DNA of 64,000 nucleotides, taken from contig OZ240213.1 of the NCBI GenBank assembly GCA_965197555.1, positions 1,364,001 through 1,428,000 on the forward strand. Reading direction: 5' to 3'. Below the pieces are notes generated by a model, which had not been told where the DNA came from, made no database searches, and worked only from the letters and a program-made list of their open reading frames with translations. Within the stretch, counting starts at the first letter, position 1. Every line of letters starts with the position of its first letter. This DNA comes from G965197555 sp965197555. Lineage in GTDB: Bacteria > Chloroflexota > Dehalococcoidia > Lucifugimonadales > UBA3495. Positions 17,871 through 25,563 of the stretch are shown here, piece after piece. A program made the translations under genes and the position numbers.

Positions 17871-18479
17871 TTAAGTCTCTGATTGCTGGGAACTGCGCCG
17901 CTCCGCCTGATAGTAGTCGCGGGCGATGCGCCGGCGGCCCCGTTCGGCCGCGTCTTCGTCATAGCCTTCGTTCAGGATGAATTGGGCCATCTCGCGCCAG
18001 TTAAAGGACACGTCTGCGGCCGTCAGCATCCGAAACATTCGCGCTAGCAGGGCCCGCAGCATCGGCCCCCGGGCCGTCAACAGACGGTTGAGCCGGGACT
18101 CGCTGTAAAAGCCCTGCGCCCGCTGCGCCGCGCCGCCGAGGAACAACGCCCGGCCCACCGGCATATAGCCGTCATGTGCCGTTTGCGGGTTGCCACTGCC
18201 GCTGTTGGTAGGCGTCATCAGCGCGATGCCGTGCAGAATGAGCGCCCACTTGGTTTCGATGGCGGGGTTGCCCAGGAGGTCGTGGGGCGCCAGCAGCCGC
18301 CAGAACACCGCTGCGTCCGGATCATCCGGGTCCATCCGACGCAGTTCGGCCAGGTCGCCCCGGCGATGCTCGGCGAATTGGGCTATGCTACCGGCCAAGC
18401 TAACCGCTATGTCATCCCAAGAGCGGGGCCGGTCATGCTGTGCTTGAGAATCAGACCCTTCAACATCCGCGGCGGTCAT
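17871..18479 (-). CDS. cas11: Cascade small subunit Cas11 (Cse2/CasB)
   Basis: This 202-residue helical protein lines the Cascade belly and stabilises the R-loop. Features include RGDLAELRRMDPDDPDAAVFWRLLAPHDLLG, the usual Cse2 N-terminal helices, and GRALFLGGAAQRAQGFYSESRLNRLLTARG, a conserved Arg-rich segment. ATGA overlap with the cas8e stop (18476-18479), with GGAGG inside the cas8e end as ribosome binding site, indicates coupling. Confidence 0.93.
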   Translation of the reverse strand: MTAADVEGSDSQAQHDRPRSWDDIAVSLAGSIAQFAEHRRGDLAELRRMDPDDPDAAVFWRLLAPHDLLGNPAIETKWALILHGIALMTPTNSGSGNPQTAHDGYMPVGRALFLGGAAQRAQGFYSESRLNRLLTARGPMLRALLARMFRMLTAADVSFNWREMAQFILNEGYDEDAAERGRRRIARDYYQAERRSSQQSET

Positions 18480-20089
18480 TCCTCCGCCTCCTCATTAGCT
18501 TCGTTGAACACGTCTGGCAGTCCGCTATTGCCGCGCAATCGCCCCTCGAACAGCCCTTCGGCGTTCACCCGTGCCTTGTAGCGGTATATCGCCGGGCAGG
18601 GCAACGAGTCCTCGGCATCGTAAAGCAGGACCCGGGCGTGGTTGATCACGCCGCTCCTATCGCCGTCGTTAAGCAACCAACGGCGGCGAATACCTTGCCG
18701 TTCGCTCGCGTCAGCGTCAAACTCGGTTTGCAGGTCGTCGAAGAACGTGGCGTCCACGATTTCGTCCAGCCTGTTAAGCCAAATGCGGGCGCGTTCCCGA
18801 TGTTCCGGGCTAGAGCCCTCTGCATCGCCCCGGGCCATAAATGTCTGAATTGAGTGACTGAGAATACGCTGGACTGTTCCAACTTCCTCGATGCGGGACC
18901 TGGCGATATCCCCCAGTTCTTGGGATCCAGCACCTCCCAGCATTGCCGATTTCGCCTTGGGACCCTTTTGGCCAATTAAGACTACGCGCTCATGGTAACC
19001 TTCGGTCTTCCCATTGCCTCGCACCATCGCACGGGCCACCAGTTGCATAGGGTCGGGCGAACCTCGTTCCTCTGGCGTAAGACCCAGCAGGGGAGGCCGG
19101 GCCCAATCGGGCGAGACCAAATAGTCGGTGACCCGTTTGTAGTTGAATCCACCGGCGCTCAGAGTCAGCGGTACTCCGTCCCTTTTGCTGTTGATGGGCG
19201 TCCAGGGGTCTCCGGTCCTGCCTTTCAGACTGCGGGCTTCTATACGAGCTGCTCTGGAGGTGGCGCGGAGTCCATAGAGGCGGCCACTGGAATCCTGGCG
19301 CAGGCGGATGCGGCGGCAGACCTCAATATATAGAAGGTCGAGACGGTTCGGCAGCAGCACCTCTCTCGGAGTCCCGTCCCAGGGCAACGTCCACAACAGA
19401 GCTATGCCACCGTCGTCCGGGTAGTACGGGTTGTCATCCAGGATTTTCGGGCGGAATTCCAGCAGCGCCTTAATGTCACGCTGGACATGAGCGCCGGGAC
19501 CTCCACTTGAGGGTGCAAGAGAAAATGCCGGGCGGTTGCCAAAGCCGCTGTTCATGCGGGAAATGCCGTAGTTCCCGGCTCCCCCAAACCCCTCCATTGT
19601 CTGCAATGTGACCACCGCAAAAATCCAGTCGTCGGTGTGGGCCTGGGCCGCCACCTCCGCCTTCAAATCGTGGTTTTTGGACGTGACCAGCATATCCAGG
19701 TCGTCGGGGGTTTCGAGCCTGTTCTTATAGTCTTTCTCCCGCTCTTCGGTCCAGGCCGGGGACTGCATGAAGGCTGGCATGGTGATGTCGGTTACAACCA
19801 ACTGCCAGGGTTCGTCTTTGGGGAAGTCCTTTTTGGTGAGGCCGCGGAGGAGACCGGTCCATTTCTCGGTGGTTGCCGGGGCTTCTGTCAAGCCCGCACG
19901 GTGTATCGCCATCGCGCCAAGCTGGACCAGGAAGGCATGCCAGGCATGGCGCTGATGGGGGCGCAAGGCGCTGAAGGCTTCCACCTTGTCCGCCATCAGC
20001 GCAGTGTAGACGTGGGGCAGGGACGCTGCGACTCGCTCCCGGCCGGAAGTGTCAATGCGAATTAACGGCTCGGTCAAGATGTTGTGCAA
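18476..20089 (-). CDS. cas8e: Cascade large subunit Cas8e (Cse1/CasA)
   Basis: Cas8e recognises the PAM and recruits Cas3. The protein of about 537 residues opens LHNILTEPLIRID, matching the family start, and has GGAGNYGISRMNSGFGNRPAFSLAP, the conserved loop region around residue 170. I place the start at TTG 20089, with GAGG 6 nt upstream, instead of 20143. The extra codons come from a non-coding tandem repeat with a 16-bp unit, which is not a multiple of three. A further in-frame TTG at 20077 is possible. It overlaps cas11 by 4 bp. Confidence 0.93.
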   Translation of the reverse strand: MHNILTEPLIRIDTSGRERVAASLPHVYTALMADKVEAFSALRPHQRHAWHAFLVQLGAMAIHRAGLTEAPATTEKWTGLLRGLTKKDFPKDEPWQLVVTDITMPAFMQSPAWTEEREKDYKNRLETPDDLDMLVTSKNHDLKAEVAAQAHTDDWIFAVVTLQTMEGFGGAGNYGISRMNSGFGNRPAFSLAPSSGGPGAHVQRDIKALLEFRPKILDDNPYYPDDGGIALLWTLPWDGTPREVLLPNRLDLLYIEVCRRIRLRQDSSGRLYGLRATSRAARIEARSLKGRTGDPWTPINSKRDGVPLTLSAGGFNYKRVTDYLVSPDWARPPLLGLTPEERGSPDPMQLVARAMVRGNGKTEGYHERVVLIGQKGPKAKSAMLGGAGSQELGDIARSRIEEVGTVQRILSHSIQTFMARGDAEGSSPEHRERARIWLNRLDEIVDATFFDDLQTEFDADASERQGIRRRWLLNDGDRSGVINHARVLLYDAEDSLPCPAIYRYKARVNAEGLFEGRLRGNSGLPDVFNEANEEAEE

Positions 20090-20100
20090 CGGATACCTCG

Positions 20101-20141
20101 CTTTGCTGCCGGTACGCTTTGCTGCCGGTACCCTTTGCTGC
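20101..20141. repeat. Short tandem repeat before cas8e
   Basis: Two full copies and one partial copy of a 16-bp unit starting CTTTGCTGCCGGTAC lie just upstream of the Cas8e start. Length variation here would change spacing from the preceding zinc-finger gene. Confidence 0.8.
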
Positions 20142-20237
20142 AAAGATTAACGGACAGCAATAATCATGTTAGGGATGCGCTCTCAGTAGCGTCAACGGGT
20201 AGGTGCCAGTTGGTGGGACTCCGTCACTGAGAGACCA

Positions 20238-20417
20238 TCACCTCGAGACACAAAGATTGCACACGACGTACCCTGAGCGGTGCGGTGTCACCGAGTGGCT
20301 ACAGACACCACACACGTAGCGACCGCATCGATTACAAGGTCCGATAGCCATGCCATGGCAGACGTCCATGTCACAGCGAACCTTGCTAAGAATGAGGTGA
20401 CCTGGTAGGGTAAGCAT
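20238..20417 (-). CDS. Small Cys-rich zinc-finger protein (B-box/treble-clef-like) at the head of the Cascade operon
   Basis: This 59-residue protein has ATG 20417 with GGAGG spaced by 6 nt, a strong start. It contains eight Cys arranged as CDMDVCHGMAIGPC, NRCGRYVCGVC and VVCNLC. This resembles B-box-type zinc binding (CxxCGRxVCxxC) preceded by the CHGMA segment. Nothing of this kind belongs to the standard I-E set. It lies 150 bp before cas8e, downstream of the predicted cas promoter, so it is probably the first gene of the operon. It could be a regulator, an anti-toxin-like guard, or unrelated. No function is claimed. Confidence 0.65.
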   Translation of the reverse strand: MLTLPGHLILSKVRCDMDVCHGMAIGPCNRCGRYVCGVCSHSVTPHRSGYVVCNLCVSR

Positions 20418-20468
20418 CGAATACCTCCATGAGTATGGTGGTGGCACCGAAATTTGGGGGATTCATCC

Positions 20469-20510
20469 AGCCTGTGTCGGTGCTAGCCGACACAGGCTAT
20501 TAAGATTATA
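20469..20510 (-). promoter_or_regulatory. Predicted cas operon promoter with overlapping palindrome
   Basis: On the minus strand a perfect TATAAT (20510-20505) lies about 90 bp upstream of the zinc-finger start. Directly downstream is a perfect 12-bp inverted repeat, AGCCTGTGTCGG (20469-20480) with CCGACACAGGCT (20487-20498), spanning the expected transcription start. It could be a repressor operator or a 5' mRNA hairpin. The -35 region (about 20528-20533) is poor, suggesting an activated or weak promoter. Confidence 0.55.
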
Positions 20511-20544
20511 AGATATTGTCGGAAGTAAATCACCTAGGAATCTA

Positions 20545-20564
20545 AGCGCTTTGCGCCGTAAGCA
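20545..20564 (-). promoter_or_regulatory. Predicted Cascade target site upstream of the cas promoter
   Basis: These 20 bp are the inverted copy, with one mismatch, of the first 20 nt of the spacer-like segment at 20624-20643. The protospacer strand is the minus strand and is preceded by CAA, giving an AA-type PAM. It lies 35-60 bp upstream of the TATAAT. A Cascade footprint of about 33 bp plus PAM would reach the -35 region. Confidence 0.6.
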
Positions 20565-20595
20565 TTGGATTTATCTCTAAGCGTGATTTGTGATA

Positions 20596-20678
20596 GCATT
20601 CCCCGCACACGCGGGGGTAGACCTGCTTATGGCGCAAAGCGCTATGACTAAGTTCCCCCGCACACGCGGGGATAGAAG
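20596..20678 (+). ncRNA. CRISPR-like RNA gene (CreA/CreR-like), two degenerate repeats and one spacer
   Basis: Two 28-bp repeat-like units (20596-20623 and 20651-20678) flank a 27-nt spacer-like segment. They run opposite to the main array. Each keeps a perfect hairpin, CCCCGC-ACAC-GCGGGG. The first keeps the 3' handle GTAGACC but has lost its 5' end; the second has lost its 3' end. This is the pattern expected if selection keeps just one mature crRNA. Spacer nt 1-20 match the site at 20545-20564; nt 21-27 do not. Partial matching fits binding without cleavage. Confidence 0.65.
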
Positions 20679-20693
20679 CTGGCCTGCGGAGCC

Positions 20694-21098
20694 CTAGCCC
20701 TCCCGCCGCAGGCCCAGGCGGTCGTAGCGAAAGGCTCGGTCACCCACGGCGAAGGTGAAGCCGCCTTCTGAGAGATTGGGAGTAACCGGGCCTTCGGTGG
20801 TTGCTCCCCGGAGCAGGTGCTCAGGTATCGTGATGCTCCCGATGTTCCGCGAGTTGTCGAATGGGCTGGGTGGCGGTGGGGTGAACTCCACCTCTACGCC
20901 CTCGTCGCCTAGCCGGGTGCGGATACGTTCCTCCGCACCCGACGGGAAAAGTAAGCCACTGCCGTTGTTGTTGTCGGTGAAGAAGGACTTGTCGCGGCGC
21001 ATGACAATGCTGTTCGCGCCCTGCGTGTCTGACAGCACTTTTCCTTGTATGCTCTGTCCGTGACTTATCCACGCATCGCCCAATTTCCCAGCGATGGC
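20694..21098 (-). pseudogene. cas3: Cas3 C-terminal domain, in frame after an amber codon
   Basis: This continues the cas3 frame without interruption after TAG 21099-21101: AIAGKLGDAWISHGQS leads into the usual Cas3 C-terminal domain. It contains EERIRTRLGDEGVEVEF and ITIPEHLLRG, conserved in I-E Cas3. About 134 codons are intact with no further stop. It could be made by readthrough, by reinitiation at an in-frame TTG near 21083, or not at all. Confidence 0.85.
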
Positions 21099-23393
21099 CT
21101 ACAGTTCGGCGGGGTGGGTGGCGTTTTCCACCAGTTGGCGGTTCATCCGGGGAATGGCCCACTGGGGGAACTCTTCGATCAGCCGACGTGTGGCTTCCAG
21201 GACGCGCAGGTCTTCGTATACGTACCCGTGAGGGCCTAGCCCGGTCCGGTTGGGACCGCCCCATTGCAGCAGGGGCGAAAGGTCTTCCGAGTCTGGGGTC
21301 AGCACGATGCAGCTGGGTATTTCGTACTCCGCGGGCCGGTCATCGCGCTGGTGCCGGTGCAAACGGCCGATTCGCTGCAATAACACGTCCACCGGGCACA
21401 GGTCGGTAATGAGCAGCAGGTCGGCGTCGATGTCCAGGGACTGTTCCAGGGTCTGGGTGCCCACCACGGCCACACCGCCGGGGTCACGCCCTTTGCCCAA
21501 ACGAGTTTCCACTTCTCTGTCCAGTAGACGACGGTCGTCGGAGGCGAACCGGCTGTGGTGCAGCGTGGCTCTCCCATTGGCAGAGAACAGGAACTCCCGG
21601 TCATCTCTGACCGCCTGTTCCAGGGCTTGCTGGGTGCTGACTGCGTAGCTGACCGTGTTGCGTATAATCAGGGTCTTGGCCCCGGCCCGCGCCGCTTGCA
21701 ATGCTAGCTCCGCCACCCGGTCAAAGTCGTGTATCTGCCGCTGGGCGGAGATCTTGACGGTCTTCTCCTGCCCGTTCTCGCCTGCGGCGGCGATGCTCTC
21801 TCTGCCTGTGGCGCGGACGCTGACTGCGGGGTAGGGGGAGTTGATGGCTTCGTCCAGGCGTGGGGCGTTGTTGATATTCCAGCGTCCGGTGGACAGCCAT
21901 TGCCTCCGCGCCGCCGACCCCAGGGTAGCCGACATGAGCAGGGCGTAACCGCCTGCGCCCAAGTGGGCATCCAGCAGGGCCTTGATGATGCGGCGCATGT
22001 AGGCGTCGGAGGCGTGGACCTCGTCCACCACCAACAGGTTGCGGGACAGGCAGGCGGCGCGCATGTGGGCGTGTTTGACCTTCAGGGCCGCCATCATCGC
22101 TTGGTCAACCGTCCCAACGCCGATCTGCGCCGCCAGGTAACGCTTGGCGCTTTCGGCGGCCCAGCGGCGGTTGTGGATGGCGGCGTCCGGGTGGTCGTCC
22201 CACCAGACCTCATAGGTTTGCAGGTGGTGTCCTGCGATGTCCCCAGCCTTCAGGTATCCCGGCACGGCAAGCACGGTCTCGGGGCGGTTGCCGTCGGGGA
22301 ACAGGCGCTCCACGAAGCGCGTTACCCTGCCGTGGAGTTGGGTGGCGGCGGCGCGGGTGGGCAAGGCGAAGTAAAGGCCGTCTACCAAGCTTGTTTCATA
22401 CATGCGGGCGAACCGGGATAATGCCGCCTCGGTCTTACCGGAGCCGGTCTCGGACTCGATGATGACCAGCGGCTCGTGCAGCGGCGTTTCGGTTGCGGCT
22501 TGTTGGATGGCGTTGGGGGCGAATCCAAAGAGGGCAGAGAAGCTGGGCAGCCCGTTGGCCAACCCGTCCCGCTGTTTCTTCAGATCCAGACCTATTGCCG
22601 ATACGGCGTCCCTGGCTTGCTTCCGCGCCCTCTTTTCCATGTAGTCGTCCTGTGGCTCACCGCAGAAGGGGAACCATTGTTCCTTGGAGCCGATCCAGTC
22701 GGCCAGGGTGCAGAGGCCTAGGAACATGTGCTGAAACTCCGGGGACGACGGAAGCGGCGGCGCGTCGTCGGCGAAAGCGGCGGGGAACCATTGCCGGGCC
22801 AGATTTCCGATGCGTCCGACGCCATCGGCAGGCACGAGGCCGCCACAGCGTTCCCACAGGGCCCGATTAGAGGGTTTATTGCCCTCCAACTGCAAAGGTT
22901 GCCCGTGGTGGGACAGGGCAGCGATGAACAGGGCGCAGAAGGTTTCACCGCCCCGGTCGTCCCAAGACGCGGCTGCATCCCACCACCAACCAAGGCCGTC
23001 GAAGAACCAGTCGGCGGTTGGATTGTTATCTCCCATCAATACCGGGGCCAGTTCGTTATAGTGTCCGGCGTGGCCTGGTCTGCGCCGCCCGGCGGGAAAG
23101 TCTTCGTCCCGCCAAATTCGCGTCTGAAACCCAACGTTCACCTTGCCTATGTCGTGCAGCGTGGCAAACACGCACAGCCTGGCTACGGTTGTTTCGTCTA
23201 GGTCGTCTAGGCCGGCCGTGTGGGCCAGGCGTTGCCGGATGGTCGGTTGTTGTAGTAACGCCTCGAAACAGACGCCGACATCGGCTGAATGGTTCTCCAG
23301 AAGATGGATCCGTTCTGGGCCACGTTGCCGGTAAGGGAATGCCTTGGCCCAGAATTGCTGGGTATAAGCAGGTGCTTGGGCATCGTTCGACAT
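21099..23393 (-). CDS. cas3: Helicase-nuclease Cas3, ending early at an amber codon
   Basis: The 764-residue product carries the HD nuclease (His35, and His80-Asp81 in TLHDIGKVNVGFQ) and both helicase domains. ESETGSGKTEAAL is Walker A, LVVDEVHASD the DExH box, and LLQRIGRLHRHQRD motif VI. It is recruited by Cascade to degrade target DNA. The frame stops after NATHPAEL, where the family continues; a CAG-to-TAG change would explain it. The missing domain normally closes over the single-stranded DNA channel. cas3 has its own start region (ATG 23393) and is separated from cas8e by the zinc-finger gene and the crRNA-like gene. Confidence 0.93.
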   Translation of the reverse strand: MSNDAQAPAYTQQFWAKAFPYRQRGPERIHLLENHSADVGVCFEALLQQPTIRQRLAHTAGLDDLDETTVARLCVFATLHDIGKVNVGFQTRIWRDEDFPAGRRRPGHAGHYNELAPVLMGDNNPTADWFFDGLGWWWDAAASWDDRGGETFCALFIAALSHHGQPLQLEGNKPSNRALWERCGGLVPADGVGRIGNLARQWFPAAFADDAPPLPSSPEFQHMFLGLCTLADWIGSKEQWFPFCGEPQDDYMEKRARKQARDAVSAIGLDLKKQRDGLANGLPSFSALFGFAPNAIQQAATETPLHEPLVIIESETGSGKTEAALSRFARMYETSLVDGLYFALPTRAAATQLHGRVTRFVERLFPDGNRPETVLAVPGYLKAGDIAGHHLQTYEVWWDDHPDAAIHNRRWAAESAKRYLAAQIGVGTVDQAMMAALKVKHAHMRAACLSRNLLVVDEVHASDAYMRRIIKALLDAHLGAGGYALLMSATLGSAARRQWLSTGRWNINNAPRLDEAINSPYPAVSVRATGRESIAAAGENGQEKTVKISAQRQIHDFDRVAELALQAARAGAKTLIIRNTVSYAVSTQQALEQAVRDDREFLFSANGRATLHHSRFASDDRRLLDREVETRLGKGRDPGGVAVVGTQTLEQSLDIDADLLLITDLCPVDVLLQRIGRLHRHQRDDRPAEYEIPSCIVLTPDSEDLSPLLQWGGPNRTGLGPHGYVYEDLRVLEATRRLIEEFPQWAIPRMNRQLVENATHPAEL

Positions 23394-23500
23394 ACCTAGA
23401 CCTCGTTCTATAGACAGCTTATGCTACCGCCGGTTGAGACCCAGCAAGCTTGCGTTACACTGGATTATCGCCAATACTGAGCGGAACGTCCAAGGGACTG

Positions 23501-24070
23501 ATGTCATTCGGGGTCCGTTCATGGAGAACCTTGGCTAATTTGACCTATACCGCCATCGACGTCGAGACGGCCAATTCCAACCCCGCCAGCATTTGCCAAA
23601 TCGGGGTGGTCTGTTTTCGCGACGGCGCCATCGTTTACCGGTGGTCGATAGCGGTCAATCCACAAGAGCAGTTCAGTCCTTCAAACGTCAGCATTCACGG
23701 TATCAGCCGAGACATGGTTGCCGAGTGTAATACACTTCCGCAGATCTACGGGGAATTGCGCGGCAGGTTGGACGACACTGTCTTGGTGAGTCATACGCCT
23801 TTTGACCGGTTTGCTCTGGATGGGGCCATAGGGAAGTACGGGCTTCAACAGATTAGACCTAGGTGGCTGGACAGCGCAGTCATTGCTCGCTTCGCTTGGC
23901 CGGAGAAGTACAGGAAACGCAGATGGGGACTCGCAAATATCGCGAGTGATCTACAAATAGTTTTCAAGCATCACGATGCAGTAGAAGATGCGAGGGTCGC
24001 TGGAGAGATTGTCTTGCAGGCCTGCAAACATAGCGGCTTGGACATAGATGGGTGGTTGGATCGGACCTAG
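23501..24070 (+). CDS. DnaQ-like DEDDh 3'-5' exonuclease
   Basis: This 189-residue exonuclease has the DEDDh motifs: AIDVETANSNPASICQIG (Exo I, Asp and Glu), VSHTPFDRFAL (Exo II, Asp) and HHDAVEDARVAGEI (Exo III, His and Asp). It is transcribed divergently from cas3, sharing a promoter region of about 100 bp. Similar nucleases trim prespacers before Cas1-Cas2 integration, and in some I-E systems the domain is fused to Cas2. A role in adaptation is inferred from position; a housekeeping proofreading-like role is the alternative. Starts at 23450 or TTG 23531 are also possible. Confidence 0.85.
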   Translation: MSFGVRSWRTLANLTYTAIDVETANSNPASICQIGVVCFRDGAIVYRWSIAVNPQEQFSPSNVSIHGISRDMVAECNTLPQIYGELRGRLDDTVLVSHTPFDRFALDGAIGKYGLQQIRPRWLDSAVIARFAWPEKYRKRRWGLANIASDLQIVFKHHDAVEDARVAGEIVLQACKHSGLDIDGWLDRT

Positions 24071-24176
24071 AAAGGTGTCCTTACACTATTGGGCCCGGCC
24101 TCCACACCGCCTTCCGCCATGCTACCCGAGGCAGCAATACCCGTCCCCTAACTGATTTATGACCCAATCCGGTTAT
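24071..24176. other. Intergenic stretch, nothing recognised
   Basis: No ORF with a ribosome binding site and no RNA fold was recognised between the exonuclease stop and the promoter at 24177. Confidence 0.5.
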
Positions 24177-24205
24177 TTGACAGACAAAAAAAGTTCTGAT
24201 AGCAT
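24177..24205 (+). promoter_or_regulatory. Sigma70-type promoter of the aminotransferase operon
   Basis: TTGACA (24177-24182), a 17-bp spacer and TAGCAT (24200-24205) form a good vegetative promoter. It lies 243 bp upstream of the aminotransferase start. Confidence 0.6.
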
Positions 24206-24447
24206 CGCCGAAATCTCATACTGGTCGTACATGCGGCCTCGATTGGGGGTAATCGACGGTAATGGCACGTGTGCGCACCGAATCCTAACCAACCCGCAGT
24301 TGGTTGCGGGGTTTAGGTTCCTCTTCTTCTAGTTTTTCGTTAGACGGTCCTACAAAAGATGTAGGTCGCGTTCCCGCCCACCGTGAGTCCATCACAAGTC
24401 CCTTGGCATTTGTCCTATTTGTTCCCTCTTTTTCACAGGGGAGGATC
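24206..24447 (+). promoter_or_regulatory. Long 5' leader with several stem-loops
   Basis: The predicted transcript has a leader of about 235 nt with short hairpins: TCGATT/AATCGA; an AACCCGCA/TGCGGGGTT stem (one bulged G) near 24290-24315 followed by TCTTCTTCTAGTTTTT; and CCTAC/GTAGG near 24350. The second looks terminator-like, so attenuation or a riboswitch is possible. No known riboswitch class was recognised. It ends in a strong GGGGAGG site. Confidence 0.4.
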
Positions 24448-25563
24448 ATGGAGAATCAGGAAGTACGGTTTCTTTCTTCCTTATACGGCGGCTATTGGAA
24501 CCACCAGGTGGCTGACTTTCGTTACATGACCAACGCGCATTTTCCCCCGCAGCGGTGGTTTGACTCCCTGCAAGCACGCTTGCCGGAGTTGGTGAAGGCG
24601 TATCCCTCCACCAACTGGTACCTGTCCTCGGTTTTGGCTGAGTCAATGGGACTCAGCCACAAGGAAACGGTGGTGGGCAATGGCGCCAGCGAACTGATCT
24701 CTGCCATCACGTCTAGATTCGTTAACAACCTGGCTGTGCATGTGCCTACCTTCGATGAGTACACCAATCGAGCCCAAACCCAAGGGAAACAAGTTAGCCT
24801 GTTCTCCATGCCCGGCAGCTTTGAGCTTGATATCGATGCTTTCATTCAACATGTGAAGTCGTCCAACTCGAATGCCGCTTTGTTCATCCGTCCCAACAAC
24901 CCCACGGGCACCTACGTGTCCAAGGCTGAACTGACCCACTTCTTGGATGGAATGCCCGATTTGAACCTTGTTTTGGTTGACGAGTCTTTCATCGAGTTCG
25001 TAGACACCGAGGCCTCTCCGTCAGCGTTGGACCTGATATTCGAGTATCCCAATCTGATGGTCGTGAAGAGTCTTTCAAAGAATTATGGGATCCCGGGTCT
25101 TAGGCTTGGGTATGCGGTGACGGGGGACACCGACCGGCTATCGGCTTTGAGGGCCGATCTGCCGATCTGGAACATCAATTCCTTAGCTCAGTTCTTCCTG
25201 GAAGAGATGGACGGGTATCAGTCCGATTACATCGAGTCATGCGCCAAGGTGCGGGACGCGACACAGAGTCTCTACAGAGCCCTGGGTACCGTGCCTTACC
25301 TCTATCCCTACCCTACACATGGAAATTTTGTCTTGTGTCAGCTTCTTTATGGGCAGACCAGCGAAGAGTTGACCGCCCGGCTTTTTGAGCATAGTAGAGC
25401 GTTGATAAATAATTGTGGCTCTAAACACGGCCTCGACGATCGATTCGTTCGGATCGCTTGCCGCACCCAGGAAGAAAATTCGAGGCTAGTGGAAGCTCTG
25501 AAGGAAATTGGGGCCTCGGTCCAGCCCACAGCGGCAAGCGATAGACTGGTCACGTCACCATGA
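24448..25563 (+). CDS. PLP-dependent aminotransferase, class I/II (HisC/CobD-like)
   Basis: This 371-residue fold-type I PLP enzyme transfers an amino group, or possibly decarboxylates, like histidinol-phosphate aminotransferases and threonine-phosphate decarboxylases. VVGNGASELISAI is the cofactor phosphate region, FIRPNNPTGTYVS the classic PNNPTG motif, LVDESFIEF carries the PLP-binding Asp, and SLSKNYGIPGLRLGY the Schiff-base Lys near 211. The start is ATG 24448 after GGGGAGG. Its stop overlaps the next start (ATGA), indicating coupling to the nucleotidyltransferase. Confidence 0.85.
   Translation: MENQEVRFLSSLYGGYWNHQVADFRYMTNAHFPPQRWFDSLQARLPELVKAYPSTNWYLSSVLAESMGLSHKETVVGNGASELISAITSRFVNNLAVHVPTFDEYTNRAQTQGKQVSLFSMPGSFELDIDAFIQHVKSSNSNAALFIRPNNPTGTYVSKAELTHFLDGMPDLNLVLVDESFIEFVDTEASPSALDLIFEYPNLMVVKSLSKNYGIPGLRLGYAVTGDTDRLSALRADLPIWNINSLAQFFLEEMDGYQSDYIESCAKVRDATQSLYRALGTVPYLYPYPTHGNFVLCQLLYGQTSEELTARLFEHSRALINNCGSKHGLDDRFVRIACRTQEENSRLVEALKEIGASVQPTAASDRLVTSP

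Noticed and set aside
20821..21264. Minus-strand ORF of 147 codons overlapping the cas3 end, at first read as evidence of a frameshift
   Set aside because: The cas3 frame continues directly after TAG 21099; the other ORF is an out-of-frame shadow with a basic, low-complexity sequence.
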